Origin: Streptomyces sp. MMG1533
Lineage (GTDB): Bacteria > Actinomycetota > Actinomycetes > Streptomycetales > Streptomycetaceae
Assembly: GCF_001279775.1 (NCBI RefSeq)
Contig: NZ_LGDG01000212.1
Location: 1 to 26,640 of the forward strand
DNA length: 26,640 nucleotides
Direction: 5' to 3'
Positions 7,681-15,209 of this stretch are shown here, one piece after another (the first letter of the stretch is position 1; each line of letters opens with the position of its first letter). The position numbers and the translations under genes are program-made. The notes under the pieces were generated by a model, which worked only from the letters and a program-made list of their open reading frames with translations, ran no database searches and was not told where the DNA came from.

Positions 7681-7706
7681 GGGAAGTTAGGTAAGAAGCC
7701 TGTCAA
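7681..7706 (-). promoter_or_regulatory. Conserved promoter block of dioxygenase copy 2
   Basis: Counterpart of 6597-6622 with two differences in 26 positions. It contains TAACTT 8 nt upstream of the ATG and TTGACA further out. Conservation of a non-coding block between paralogs suggests shared regulation or very recent duplication. Confidence 0.6.
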
Positions 7707-7743
7707 CGAGCTGAGAAAACAGCCCCTTTTCCCCGCTCACGCG

Positions 7744-7782
7744 AAAGGGACCTGAAATCGACGGGCGATTTCAGGTCCCTTT
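7744..7782 (-). terminator. aspS terminator hairpin
   Basis: A perfect 17-bp stem (7744-7760 with 7766-7782) and a 5-nt loop lie 48 bp beyond the aspS stop. The same hairpin is also 69 bp upstream of dioxygenase copy 2, in the position held by 6671-6708 relative to copy 1. Confidence 0.88.
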
Positions 7783-7810
7783 GCGGTCAGCCCTGTTGAA
7801 AGGCTTGCCT

Positions 7811-7850
7811 TACTTCGGCTGCGGCTTGCCCTACTTCGGCTGCGGCTTGC
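7811..7850. repeat. Tandem duplication spanning the aspS stop codon
   Basis: The 19-mer TACTTCGGCTGCGGCTTGC occurs at 7811-7829 and again at 7832-7850 (period 21). A further partial unit, GGCTTGCC, lies at 7802-7809. On the coding strand this duplicates the codons for KPQPK and the stop (TAG, then TAA in frame). Confidence 0.9.
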
Positions 7851-9594
7851 GCACCGACAGGTGCAGCTCCCGCAGCCGCGCCTCCTCCAGCTCCGTCGGC
7901 GCGCCCATCATCAGGTCCTGGGCGTTGCCGTTGAGCGGGAAGGCGATCGTCTCGCGGATGTTGGGCTCGTCGGCCAGCAGCATCACGATGCGGTCGACGC
8001 CGGGGGCGATGCCGCCGTGCGGCGGGGCGCCGAAGCGGAACGCGCGCAGCATGCCGGCGAACTTCTCCTCGACGGTCTCCCGGTCGTAGCCCGCGATCTC
8101 GAAGGCCTTGAGCATGATCTCCGGCTCGTGGTTCCGGATCGCGCCGGAGGACAGCTCGACGCCGTTGCAGACGATGTCGTACTGCCAGCCCAGGATGTCC
8201 AGCGGGTCCTGGGTCTCCAGGGCCTCCAGACCGCCCTGCGGCATGGAGAACGGGTTGTGCGAGAAGTCGATCGCGCCGGTGTCCTCATCCTTCTCGTACA
8301 TCGGGAAGTCGACGATCCAGCAGAACCGGAAGACGTTCTCCTCGAAGTGCCCGGCGCGCTTGGCGGCCTCGACCCGCACCGCGCCCATGATCTTCGAGAC
8401 CTCGTCGAACTCGCCCGCGCCGAAGAACACGGCGTGACCGGCGGCCAGGGAGAGCCGCTTGGTCAGCTCGGCGACGTTCTCCTCGGTGAGGAACTTCGCG
8501 ATCGGGCCGGTGAGCGAACCGTCCTCGGCGACCCGCACCCAGGCCAGACCCTTGGCGCCCTGCGAGACCGCGAAGTCGCCGAGCTGGTCGAAGAACTTCC
8601 GGGGCTGCGCGGACACGTCCGGCACCGGCAGGGCGCGCACGTGCTTGCCCGCGAAGGCCTTGAACTCCGAGCCCTCGAAGACGTCGGTGATGTCGACCAG
8701 CTCCAGCTGGGCCCGCAGGTCCGGCTTGTCGGAGCCGTACTTCAGCATCGCCTCACGGAACGGGATGCGCGGGAACGGCGACGTCACATGACGGCCGTTG
8801 CCGAACTCCTCGAACAGCTCGGTCATGAGCTTCTCGATCGGCTGGAAGACGTCCTCCTGCTCGACGAAGCTCATCTCGACGTCGAGCTGGTAGAACTCGC
8901 CCGGCGACCGGTCCGCGCGGGCGTCCTCGTCGCGGAAGCAGGGCGCGATCTGGAAGTAGCGGTCGAAGCCCGAGATCATCAGCAGCTGCTTGAACTGCTG
9001 CGGGGCCTGCGGAAGGGCGTAGAACTTGCCCGGGTTCAGGCGGGAGGGCACGACGAAGTCGCGGGCACCCTCCGGGGAGGTGGCGCTGAGGATCGGCGTC
9101 GCCATCTCGTTGAAGCCCAGCGCCGTCATCTTGTGACGGATGGCCGAGATGACGGACGTACGCAGCAGGATGTTGCGGTGCATGCGCTCGCGGCGCAGGT
9201 CGAGGAAGCGGTACTCCAGGCGCCGCTCCTCGTTGACGCCGTCCTCGGCGTTGATCGTGAAGGGCAGCGGAGCGGCCGCGCCGAGCAGCTCGACCTCACC
9301 GACCTCGACCTCGATCTCGCCGGAGGGGAGGTCCGGGTTCACGTTCTCGGTTCCACGTGAAACGACCTTGCCGTCGACGCGGACCGTGGACTCCTTGGAG
9401 ACCTTGTCGAGGGCCTCGTACGCCGGGGTGCCGGGGCGGGCGACCAGCTGCGTGATGCCGTAGTGGTCGCGCAGATCGATGAAGAGGATGCCGCCCAGGT
9501 CGCGCCGATTGTGCAGCCAGCCGCTCAGCCGGACGTCGGTGCCGACGTCAGAGGCGCGGAGCTCGCCGCAGGTGTGGGACCTGTACCGATGCAT
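7831..9594 (-). CDS. aspS: Aspartyl-tRNA synthetase
   Basis: 587 aa, the usual length of bacterial AspRS with the GAD insertion. The N-terminal OB-fold anticodon domain begins [20 protein letters not shown] (residues 24-43). The class II catalytic core shows SPEGARDF and motif 2 [10 protein letters not shown] (220-229). Motif 3, [14 protein letters not shown], is near 522-535, followed by FPLNGNAQD. The enzyme charges tRNA-Asp with aspartate in the cytoplasm. Residue 33 is Leu in the RRDxGG loop, where non-discriminating enzymes that also charge tRNA-Asn often have His (recalled from family work, so not decisive). A parS-like site is embedded in codons 78-82. The gene is divergent from the 716-aa phosphatase gene, and its C-terminal codons plus stop are tandemly duplicated. 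Confidence 0.98.
   Translation of the reverse strand: MHRYRSHTCGELRASDVGTDVRLSGWLHNRRDLGGILFIDLRDHYGITQLVARPGTPAYEALDKVSKESTVRVDGKVVSRGTENVNPDLPSGEIEVEVGEVELLGAAAPLPFTINAEDGVNEERRLEYRFLDLRRERMHRNILLRTSVISAIRHKMTALGFNEMATPILSATSPEGARDFVVPSRLNPGKFYALPQAPQQFKQLLMISGFDRYFQIAPCFRDEDARADRSPGEFYQLDVEMSFVEQEDVFQPIEKLMTELFEEFGNGRHVTSPFPRIPFREAMLKYGSDKPDLRAQLELVDITDVFEGSEFKAFAGKHVRALPVPDVSAQPRKFFDQLGDFAVSQGAKGLAWVRVAEDGSLTGPIAKFLTEENVAELTKRLSLAAGHAVFFGAGEFDEVSKIMGAVRVEAAKRAGHFEENVFRFCWIVDFPMYEKDEDTGAIDFSHNPFSMPQGGLEALETQDPLDILGWQYDIVCNGVELSSGAIRNHEPEIMLKAFEIAGYDRETVEEKFAGMLRAFRFGAPPHGGIAPGVDRIVMLLADEPNIRETIAFPLNGNAQDLMMGAPTELEEARLRELHLSVRKPQPK
9350..9363. other. parS-like ParB site inside aspS (one mismatch)
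   Basis: GTTCCACGTGAAAC differs from the Streptomyces parS consensus GTTTCACGTGAAAC at one base. It encodes Val-Ser-Arg-Gly-Thr in aspS on the minus strand. The short distance (291 bp) to the perfect site supports a paired loading region. Confidence 0.65.
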
Positions 9595-9640
9595 CGTCGT
9601 TCATCCAGCCTTCGCTGATCGGGGTCTGTTTAGCGCGTCG

Positions 9641-9654
9641 TTTCACGTGAAACT
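9641..9654. other. parS: parS centromere-like site (perfect)
   Basis: GTTTCACGTGAAAC is the full 14-bp palindrome bound by ParB in Streptomyces, where about two dozen copies surround oriC. It lies in the 155-bp region between the divergent aspS and phosphatase genes. ParB loading here would seed the segregation complex before sporulation. Confidence 0.9.
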
Positions 9655-9749
9655 CTCCCCAGCGTACCGGCCGCCCCACGATCGACTCCCCACCATTACG
9701 GGCCGGTGATCAGTGGCACTCTTCGCCCTCCTCTTCTTAAAGTGGGTCA

Positions 9750-11900
9750 ATGCGCACTGGTGAGCCTCTGCCCGCCGTGGGGGAGGTTCTCGCCACCCTC
9801 GCGACCGGCCTGTGGCACTGGGACACCGCCACCGGACTGGTCACGGTCGATGCCGAGGCAGCCCGGCTGCTCGGTCTGCCCCCCGAAGAGACCGTCCTCA
9901 CGGAAGCCCAGACCCGGGCCCGTCTGCACCCCGTCGACTGGAACGAGATCACGGGAGTGATCCAGCTCGCCGTCGCCGAGGACACCCTCGCCGAAGTGCG
10001 CGTGCGGATCATGGACGACCAGGGACAGATCGTCCGCGTCGTCCGCAGCCGTTCCAAGCCGTCCTTCGACCCCGCGACGAAGGTGTACGAACTGATCGGC
10101 ACCATCCAGGAGGTCACCGAGCCCAGGCCCGGCACGCACGCCGGACGCACCGCCGTCACCGGCGACTGGCGCCGCTCCCGCGAGGCCTTCCTGCTGGACG
10201 CGGGCCGCGCCCTGGCCGAGGCCCGCTCCACGGCCGAGGTCCTGCGGGTCGCGGCCGGCCTGTCCATGCCCGGCTTCTCCCCGGACGGACTGGCCGTCTT
10301 CGGCGTCGAGGGCGACCGCCTGACGATCATCGGCCACCACGGCCAGCAGCCCGGCGACGAGAGCCCCTTCTCCCACATGGCCCTCGCCACGGACTATCCG
10401 GCCGCCGAGGTGGTCCGCACCGGCCGCGCCGTCTACCTCTCCTCCCCCGAGGACTACAAGTCCCGCTACCCGGTCACCTGGCCGCTCGCCCGGCACTTCG
10501 GCCGCCAGTCCTGGGCCTTCCTGCCGCTGACGGTGGCAGGCCGCACGATGGGCGCGTGGATGGCGGCCTTCGCGTATCCGGTGGCGTTCACGCCGGACGA
10601 GCGCTCGGTCCTGACGACGGTGGCGAGGATGCTCGCGCAGGCCCTGTCCCGGGCCGGCGCGGCCGAGTCGGAGCGGGAACTCACGGACGGCCTCCAACGC
10701 TCGATGCTCCCCACCCTCGGCCCCCGAATACCGGGCATGAGCGTCGCCGCACGTTACGTCCCCACCGGCGGCGGCCTCCAGGTGGGCGGCGACTGGTACG
10801 ACATGATCCCCCTGCCCAACGGCCGCTTCGCCCTGGTCATCGGCGACGTCCAGGGCCACGACGTCCGCGCGGCGGGCCTGATGGGCCAGCTCCGCATAGC
10901 GCTCAGGGCCTACGCCTCGGAGGGCCACCGCCCCGACGCGGTCCTCTCCCGCGCCTCCCGCTTCCTGCACGGAATGACGTACGGCGATGCGGACACCGCC
11001 GACCTCCGCTTCGCCACCTGCCTGTACGTGGAGGCCGACCCCACGACCGGCATCCTCGACGTCGCCCGCGCCGGCCACCCCGACCCCGCGATCCGCATGG
11101 CGGACGGCACGGTCCTCACCCGCCCCACGGCCGGCGGCCTCCCTCTGGGCATCGACCCCGACGCCGACTACCCCACCACCCGGATCACCCTCGAATCCGG
11201 CGAGACCCTGCTGCTGTGCACCGACGGTCTGATCGAGACCGGCGGCCACGACATGGAGACCGGCTGGAAGCGCATCCGCACGATCCTGGAGGATCACGGG
11301 GGCGACCTGGAGGCCCTCGCCGACGCCCTGGTCCAGGCCGTGCACGGCCCCTCCTCCCACCACACCACCGGTCCGCTGGCCGACCGCCGCGAGGACGACA
11401 TAGCGGTGCTGCTGCTGTCCCGGCAGGGCGAGGCCGGCGGCGACACGATCGTCGTACGTCCCCGGGTCCGCCGCACGATGCTCTCGGTGGCCCAGGCGGA
11501 ACCGGAACGGGTGGCGGTGGCCAGACAGCAGCTGCGCGAGCTCCTGCACGACTGGCCGTCCCCGGACCAGATCGACTCGGCGGTGCTGCTGCTCTCCGAG
11601 ATGCTGACCAACGTCCTGGTCCACACCGACGCGGACGCGCTGCTGCTGGCCGAGGTGCGGGGCGAGGCGGGCGGACGCCGGATGCGCGTCGAGGTCACGG
11701 ACACCAGCGACGACCTCCCGCACAAGCGCAGGCCGGGCGAGCTGGCGTCGTCCGGGCGCGGACTGGTGCTGATCGAGCTGCTCGCGGATGCGTGGGGGGT
11801 GGATCCGAGGGGCGAGGGGAAGAGCATCTGGTTCGAGCTCTACGAGTCGACGGAGGAGGTGTCCCCGGACGGGGACGCGCCTGCGGACGGGGAGCCGTAG
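9750..11900 (+). CDS. PAS-GAF-PP2C phosphatase fused to HATPase (RsbU/RsbW-like regulator)
   Basis: 716 aa. A PAS-like sensor spans about 10-125 and a GAF domain about 140-300. The SpoIIE/RsbU-type PP2C phosphatase (about 315-557) has metal aspartates in GGDWYD (348, 351), GDVQGHD (366), CTDG (492) and REDD (549/550). The C-terminal HATPase_c kinase domain (about 575-700) has an N-box LLSEMLTNVLVH (Asn621), Asp651 and SGRGL (669-671). Such proteins dephosphorylate and phosphorylate STAS-type anti-anti-sigma factors to steer sigma factor use in response to a bound signal. No STAS or sigma partner gene is adjacent. There is no clear Shine-Dalgarno. TAAAGT stands 6 nt before the ATG, suggesting leaderless expression. 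The 3' end overlaps the convergent AI-2E gene by 61 bp. Confidence 0.93.
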   Translation: MRTGEPLPAVGEVLATLATGLWHWDTATGLVTVDAEAARLLGLPPEETVLTEAQTRARLHPVDWNEITGVIQLAVAEDTLAEVRVRIMDDQGQIVRVVRSRSKPSFDPATKVYELIGTIQEVTEPRPGTHAGRTAVTGDWRRSREAFLLDAGRALAEARSTAEVLRVAAGLSMPGFSPDGLAVFGVEGDRLTIIGHHGQQPGDESPFSHMALATDYPAAEVVRTGRAVYLSSPEDYKSRYPVTWPLARHFGRQSWAFLPLTVAGRTMGAWMAAFAYPVAFTPDERSVLTTVARMLAQALSRAGAAESERELTDGLQRSMLPTLGPRIPGMSVAARYVPTGGGLQVGGDWYDMIPLPNGRFALVIGDVQGHDVRAAGLMGQLRIALRAYASEGHRPDAVLSRASRFLHGMTYGDADTADLRFATCLYVEADPTTGILDVARAGHPDPAIRMADGTVLTRPTAGGLPLGIDPDADYPTTRITLESGETLLLCTDGLIETGGHDMETGWKRIRTILEDHGGDLEALADALVQAVHGPSSHHTTGPLADRREDDIAVLLLSRQGEAGGDTIVVRPRVRRTMLSVAQAEPERVAVARQQLRELLHDWPSPDQIDSAVLLLSEMLTNVLVHTDADALLLAEVRGEAGGRRMRVEVTDTSDDLPHKRRPGELASSGRGLVLIELLADAWGVDPRGEGKSIWFELYESTEEVSPDGDAPADGEP

Positions 11901-12928
11901 AGCGCACGCAGCTCGTGCAGCACCCCGGTCGCGGCGGCGGTGAGCGGCACGGCGAGCAGCATCCCGAGGATCCCGGCGACGGAGGCCCCGGCCGTGATGG
12001 CCACCATGACGACAGCCGGGTGCATCTGCACGGTACGGCTCTGGATCATCGGCTGCAGCACATGCCCCTCCAGCACCTGCACGGCGAGCACGATGCCGAG
12101 CGCCCACAACGCGATCACGAACCCCCGGTCGGCGAGCGCGACCAGCACGGCGATGGCACCGGAGAGGAAAGCGCCGAGGTAGGGGATGTAGGCGCCGACG
12201 AATACGAGCGCCCCGAGCCCGACGGCCCCCGGCACATCGAGGACGAGCAGCCCGACGGTGATGCAGGTGGCGTCGATGAGCGCGATGAAGGTCGTCCCGC
12301 GCATGAACCCCTCGACGGCGTCGAACGCCCGCCGCGCCATGGCCTCGATCACGTCACCGGCGTCATGGGGAGCCATCGACCGCAGGATGTCGACGGCCCG
12401 ATGCGAATCCCGCAGAAAGAAGAAGACAAGGAGCAGCGCCAGCACCGCCATGGCGATGGCCTCACCGACGACACTCACCCCGCTGATCACATTGGATGCC
12501 GCCGTTCCCCCGAACTTGGAGAGCAGCTCCTTCGCGTTGCCGGCGATATCGTCGAGCGAGGTCCCGGCAGCCCCGAAGTGATCGGCAAGGTCCTGGCCCG
12601 CGTTCCTCAGCGAGGCGCTGATCTCGTCCCCGGTGTCGATGAGCGCGGCGACGACGATGTACACGGCCCCACCGACCACAGCGACCACAGCCACGCAGGT
12701 GAGCCCGGCGGCAACCGACCGATTGACCTTGGCCTTGACCAGCCGCCGGTACAGCGGACCGAGCAAGGCGGTCCCGAGCAACGCGAGCAGCACGGGCGTG
12801 ACGGCGGTACGGAACTCCGCACAGAGCCTGATCCCGACGTACACCACTCCGGCGACCAGCAGAATCACGGCACACCAGGCGGCGAGCCGTCTCACGGGCT
12901 CGGGAAGCGGGGCTTGCGACGCGGGCAC
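11840..12928 (-). CDS. AI-2E family (PerM/YdiK-like) membrane transporter
   Basis: About 362 aa if started at GTG 12928. The start is uncertain, because the purine-rich GGGAGG directly abuts this codon and no other in-frame start with a spaced ribosome site is visible nearby. Family hallmarks are present: paired N-terminal helices (about 18-60), a third helix, an amphipathic extracytoplasmic stretch (about 100-145, SLRNAGQDLADHFG), helix 150-173 ending FFFLRD, and a C-terminal cluster with GALVFVGAYIPYLGAFLSG and the ILGMLLAVPLTA segment. These proteins act as exporters or Na+/H+ antiporters, and the autoinducer-2 label is historical. An Ala/Ser/Gly tail ends the protein. It is convergent with the phosphatase gene (61-bp tail overlap) and divergent from the Bro-N gene. 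Confidence 0.85.
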   Translation of the reverse strand: MPASQAPLPEPVRRLAAWCAVILLVAGVVYVGIRLCAEFRTAVTPVLLALLGTALLGPLYRRLVKAKVNRSVAAGLTCVAVVAVVGGAVYIVVAALIDTGDEISASLRNAGQDLADHFGAAGTSLDDIAGNAKELLSKFGGTAASNVISGVSVVGEAIAMAVLALLLVFFFLRDSHRAVDILRSMAPHDAGDVIEAMARRAFDAVEGFMRGTTFIALIDATCITVGLLVLDVPGAVGLGALVFVGAYIPYLGAFLSGAIAVLVALADRGFVIALWALGIVLAVQVLEGHVLQPMIQSRTVQMHPAVVMVAITAGASVAGILGMLLAVPLTAAATGVLHELRALYGSPSAGASPSGDTSSVDS

Positions 12929-13076
12929 CCTCCCATCTGGCCATACGTCAGATACGGCGTCGCGCCGGGAGCGCCGAACGGGGGGCCGGTGCGCAGAATC
13001 GATGTCTCCGCCACCAACGGGTGAACATCCTTGCCATAGACGCGAGTTGCCCCTGGTTGTGCCTAGCTTCCGAGGT

Positions 13077-13084
13077 GGAGGTGA
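13077..13084 (+). promoter_or_regulatory. Perfect Shine-Dalgarno of Bro-N gene
   Basis: GGAGGTGA is fully complementary to the 16S rRNA 3' end and stands 6 nt before the ATG at 13091, fixing that start. It is one of the strongest ribosome sites in the window, alongside AAGGAGGT of the pirin gene. Confidence 0.85.
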
Positions 13085-13090
13085 TGCTCG

Positions 13091-13993
13091 ATGTACGAGC
13101 AGAACAACACGGGACAGCGACAGGACGCGGTCGACATCAGTGACTTCGTGTTCGCGGCCACGGGGGCGCGAGTGCGGAGACTGACAACCCCGGAGGGAGA
13201 GCACTGGTTCCCGGCTGCCGACGTGGCCAGGAACCTGGGGTACGCAAACACCCGCCAGGCACTGCAAATGCATGTCCCCGCAGCCTGTCACAAACGCCTG
13301 AGTGAGTTTGCACAAGGCGTCTGTACAGCAGACACCTTGAGCAAACTTGCAGCTCACAGGCTGCAGAAGTCGATGAAGATGGTGAACCTCCAGGGACTCC
13401 TCCGGCTTGTGCACGGTTGCACCAAGCCCGAGTGCGAGCCGTTCAAGGACTGGGTCTCCAAAGTCGTCACGACCATCCAACGCGACGGCTCCTACTCCCT
13501 GGAACCGTCCCCCGCACAAACCCCCGCCACCGGCGCTCCCGCCTATGTCATGCCCCAAGTGGTCGCCGACGCCATCGTCCGACTCGAAGTGAGGAACATC
13601 CAGGCCGACGAGATGCTGGCAGCCTTCCAGGAGGAGCAAACCGTTCTCCTACGAAAGATCAGCCGCAACCAAAGCATGATCGCCGACGCGCTTCAGGACA
13701 TCGCCCAAACCCTCAGGCTCCGCCACCCGGAACCGAAGCTGACGCCCCAGCAGCTCCTGGCCACCTGGAATGCGAAGAACCTCGTCTTCACCGAGGACAT
13801 CCACGCGGTGGCCGCCTACCTGGCACCTGCACTCGTCCGGGGGGCGGCCAGTTACCGCATGGAGGAGATCGCCACTCGTACGGGGCTCTCCCTCGCTCGC
13901 GTCCACGACTGCCTACGCACACTGCTCAAGCGCGGCTGCATGCGTCAGACGGGCTGCGCTCCGGACGGCGCACCGGTCTACGTACTGCCGTAG
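13091..13993 (+). CDS. Bro-N domain (phage antirepressor-like) DNA-binding protein
   Basis: 300 aa. Residues about 17-132 match the Bro-N/antirepressor fold: a beta strand with WFPAADVARNLGYANTRQAL (39-58), a middle with CHKRL, and a C-terminal part with MVNLQGLLRLVHGC and EPFKDWVSKVV. A Pro/Thr linker (138-152) leads to a probable helical or coiled segment (about 158-210). A C-terminal winged-helix-like domain (about 235-300) has YRMEEIATRTGLSLARVHDCLRTLLKRG. The family is best known from phages and viruses, where it alters repressor control, but stand-alone copies occur in Streptomyces chromosomes. No other phage gene is nearby. The fusion to a winged helix suggests a host transcription regulator (inference). 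A large inverted repeat lies within codons 64-91. The gene is convergent with pirin. Confidence 0.85.
   Translation: MYEQNNTGQRQDAVDISDFVFAATGARVRRLTTPEGEHWFPAADVARNLGYANTRQALQMHVPAACHKRLSEFAQGVCTADTLSKLAAHRLQKSMKMVNLQGLLRLVHGCTKPECEPFKDWVSKVVTTIQRDGSYSLEPSPAQTPATGAPAYVMPQVVADAIVRLEVRNIQADEMLAAFQEEQTVLLRKISRNQSMIADALQDIAQTLRLRHPEPKLTPQQLLATWNAKNLVFTEDIHAVAAYLAPALVRGAASYRMEEIATRTGLSLARVHDCLRTLLKRGCMRQTGCAPDGAPVYVLP
13281..13363. repeat. Nested inverted repeat inside the Bro-N coding region
   Basis: Inner arms 13305-13323 and 13329-13347 pair at 17 of 19 positions around a 5-nt loop (TACAG). Outer arms CAGCCTGT (13281-13288) and ACAGGCTG (13356-13363) pair perfectly. Together they form an 83-nt two-level hairpin in the mRNA, or a DNA cruciform, within the Bro-N domain codons. 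Confidence 0.8.
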
Positions 13994-14009
13994 CACCCAC
14001 GCAGCAAGA

Positions 14010-14050
14010 CAGGCCCGAAGCCGCAAAACGAAGTTGCGGCTTCGGGCCTG
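14010..14050. terminator. Bidirectional terminator between Bro-N and pirin genes
   Basis: A perfect 17-bp stem (14010-14026 with 14034-14050) and a 7-nt loop, 16 bp after the Bro-N stop and 27 bp beyond the pirin stop. The right arm starts TTGCGGC and the left ends CCGCAA. Confidence 0.9.
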
Positions 14051-14077
14051 CTCGTAGCGTACTGAACTTCCGGAGCC

Positions 14078-15049
14078 TTACAGGCCACCCTCGGACATCC
14101 CGTGCACGGCCGGGATCGTCCCCAGCCGCCCCTTCTGGAAGTCGTCGAACGCCTGTTGCAGTTCCTCACGGGTGTTCATCACGAACGGCCCGTAGTGCGC
14201 CATCGGCTCACGGATGGGCCGGCCGCCGAGAAGGACGACTTCCAGATCCGGCGTGTTGGAGTCCTGCTTCTCGTCCGCACGGACCGTCAGCGAGGAACCC
14301 GCGCCGAAGACGGCCGTCTGCCCCAGGTGGACGGGACGCCGCTCCGCACCCACCGCGCCCCGGCCCGCCATGACGTACGCCAGGCCGTTGAAGTCCTCGC
14401 GCCAGGGGAGGGTGATCTCCGCACCCGGCGCCAGCGTCGCGTGGATCATGGTGATCGGGGTGTGCGTGATGCCGGGACCGGCGTGGCCGTCCAGCTCGCC
14501 GGCGATGACCCGCATCAGGGCGCCACCGTCGTGGGACGTGAGCAGCTGGACGTGGCCGCCGCGGATGTCCTGGTACCTCGGCGCCATCATCTTGTCCTTG
14601 GCCGGGAGGTTCACCCACAGCTGGAGGCCGTGGAAGAGCCCGCCGGACGTGACCAGGGACTCCGGCGGGGCCTCGATGTGCAGGAGGCCCGAGCCGGCCG
14701 TCATCCACTGGGTGTCGCCGTTGGTGATGGTGCCGCCACCACCGTTGGAGTCCTGGTGGTCGAAGATGCCGTCGACGATGTAGGTGACGGTCTCGAAGCC
14801 GCGGTGCGGGTGCCAGGGCGTTCCCTTGGGCTCGCCCGGCGCGTACTCCACCTCACCCATCTGGTCCATCATGATGAACGGGTCCAGATGGCGGTAGTTG
14901 ATCCCGGCGAACGCTCGGCGCACCGGGAAGCCCTCGCCCTCGAAACCGCTCGGCGCGGTTGTGACGGCGAGCACGGGACGGGCCACGGCGTCGGCGGACG
15001 CGGCGACGCGGGGCAGCGTCAGCGGGTTCTCGACGGTCACTGCAGGCAT
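14078..15049 (-). CDS. Pirin family bicupin protein
   Basis: 323 aa, ATG 15049 with AAGGAGGT (coding strand, 15063-15056) 6 nt upstream. The N-terminal cupin carries the pirin iron site: His80 and His82 in GTPWHPHRGFETVTY, and His124 and Glu126 in HIEAPP, matching the spacing of human pirin (His56, His58, His101, Glu103). RHLDPFIMMDQM before the site is also typical. The C-terminal cupin half (about 170-300) lacks the ligand set. Bacterial pirins can oxidise flavonols such as quercetin or modulate central metabolism, so the actual role here is open. A MarR-sized dyad lies 28 bp upstream of the ATG. The gene is flanked by terminators, so it is probably monocistronic. Confidence 0.95.
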   Translation of the reverse strand: MPAVTVENPLTLPRVAASADAVARPVLAVTTAPSGFEGEGFPVRRAFAGINYRHLDPFIMMDQMGEVEYAPGEPKGTPWHPHRGFETVTYIVDGIFDHQDSNGGGGTITNGDTQWMTAGSGLLHIEAPPESLVTSGGLFHGLQLWVNLPAKDKMMAPRYQDIRGGHVQLLTSHDGGALMRVIAGELDGHAGPGITHTPITMIHATLAPGAEITLPWREDFNGLAYVMAGRGAVGAERRPVHLGQTAVFGAGSSLTVRADEKQDSNTPDLEVVLLGGRPIREPMAHYGPFVMNTREELQQAFDDFQKGRLGTIPAVHGMSEGGL

Positions 15050-15076
15050 GTCGGTACCTCCTTGTGCTCCGAGTTT

Positions 15077-15092
15077 AGTTGAGCATTGAACT
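15077..15092. promoter_or_regulatory. Imperfect dyad AGTTGAGCATTGAACT upstream of pirin
   Basis: A 16-bp sequence with AGTT/AACT outer arms and further internal A-T pairing, 28 bp upstream of the pirin ATG. Size and AT-rich arms fit MarR or HxlR family operators in Streptomyces. No such regulator is adjacent. Confidence 0.45.
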
Positions 15093-15158
15093 TTCTGCTA
15101 CCCCTAACGGCGGGAGCCAGGGGGACATTCCCGCCGATCGGACCCGGCGGACAACGCC

Positions 15159-15190
15159 GAGGCCGGTGCCCTTCCCAGGGCACCGGCCTC
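15159..15190 (-). terminator. Terminator of the DHA2 exporter gene
   Basis: A perfect 13-bp stem (GAGGCCGGTGCCC and its complement) with a 6-nt loop, 20 bp beyond the exporter stop at 15210. Confidence 0.85.
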
Positions 15191-15209
15191 CCGGCTCAAC
15201 TCAATCAGG

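Noticed and set aside
9812..13024. Very long open frame on the plus strand in another register across the phosphatase and AI-2E genes.
   Set aside because: The translation is almost entirely Arg/Pro/Gly/His, the usual artefact of high GC codons. The PP2C and AI-2E frames contain recognisable domains.
13091..13993. Bro-N gene as part of a prophage.
   Set aside because: No integrase, structural, lysis or attachment-site features were found on either side, and neighbours are ordinary chromosomal genes.
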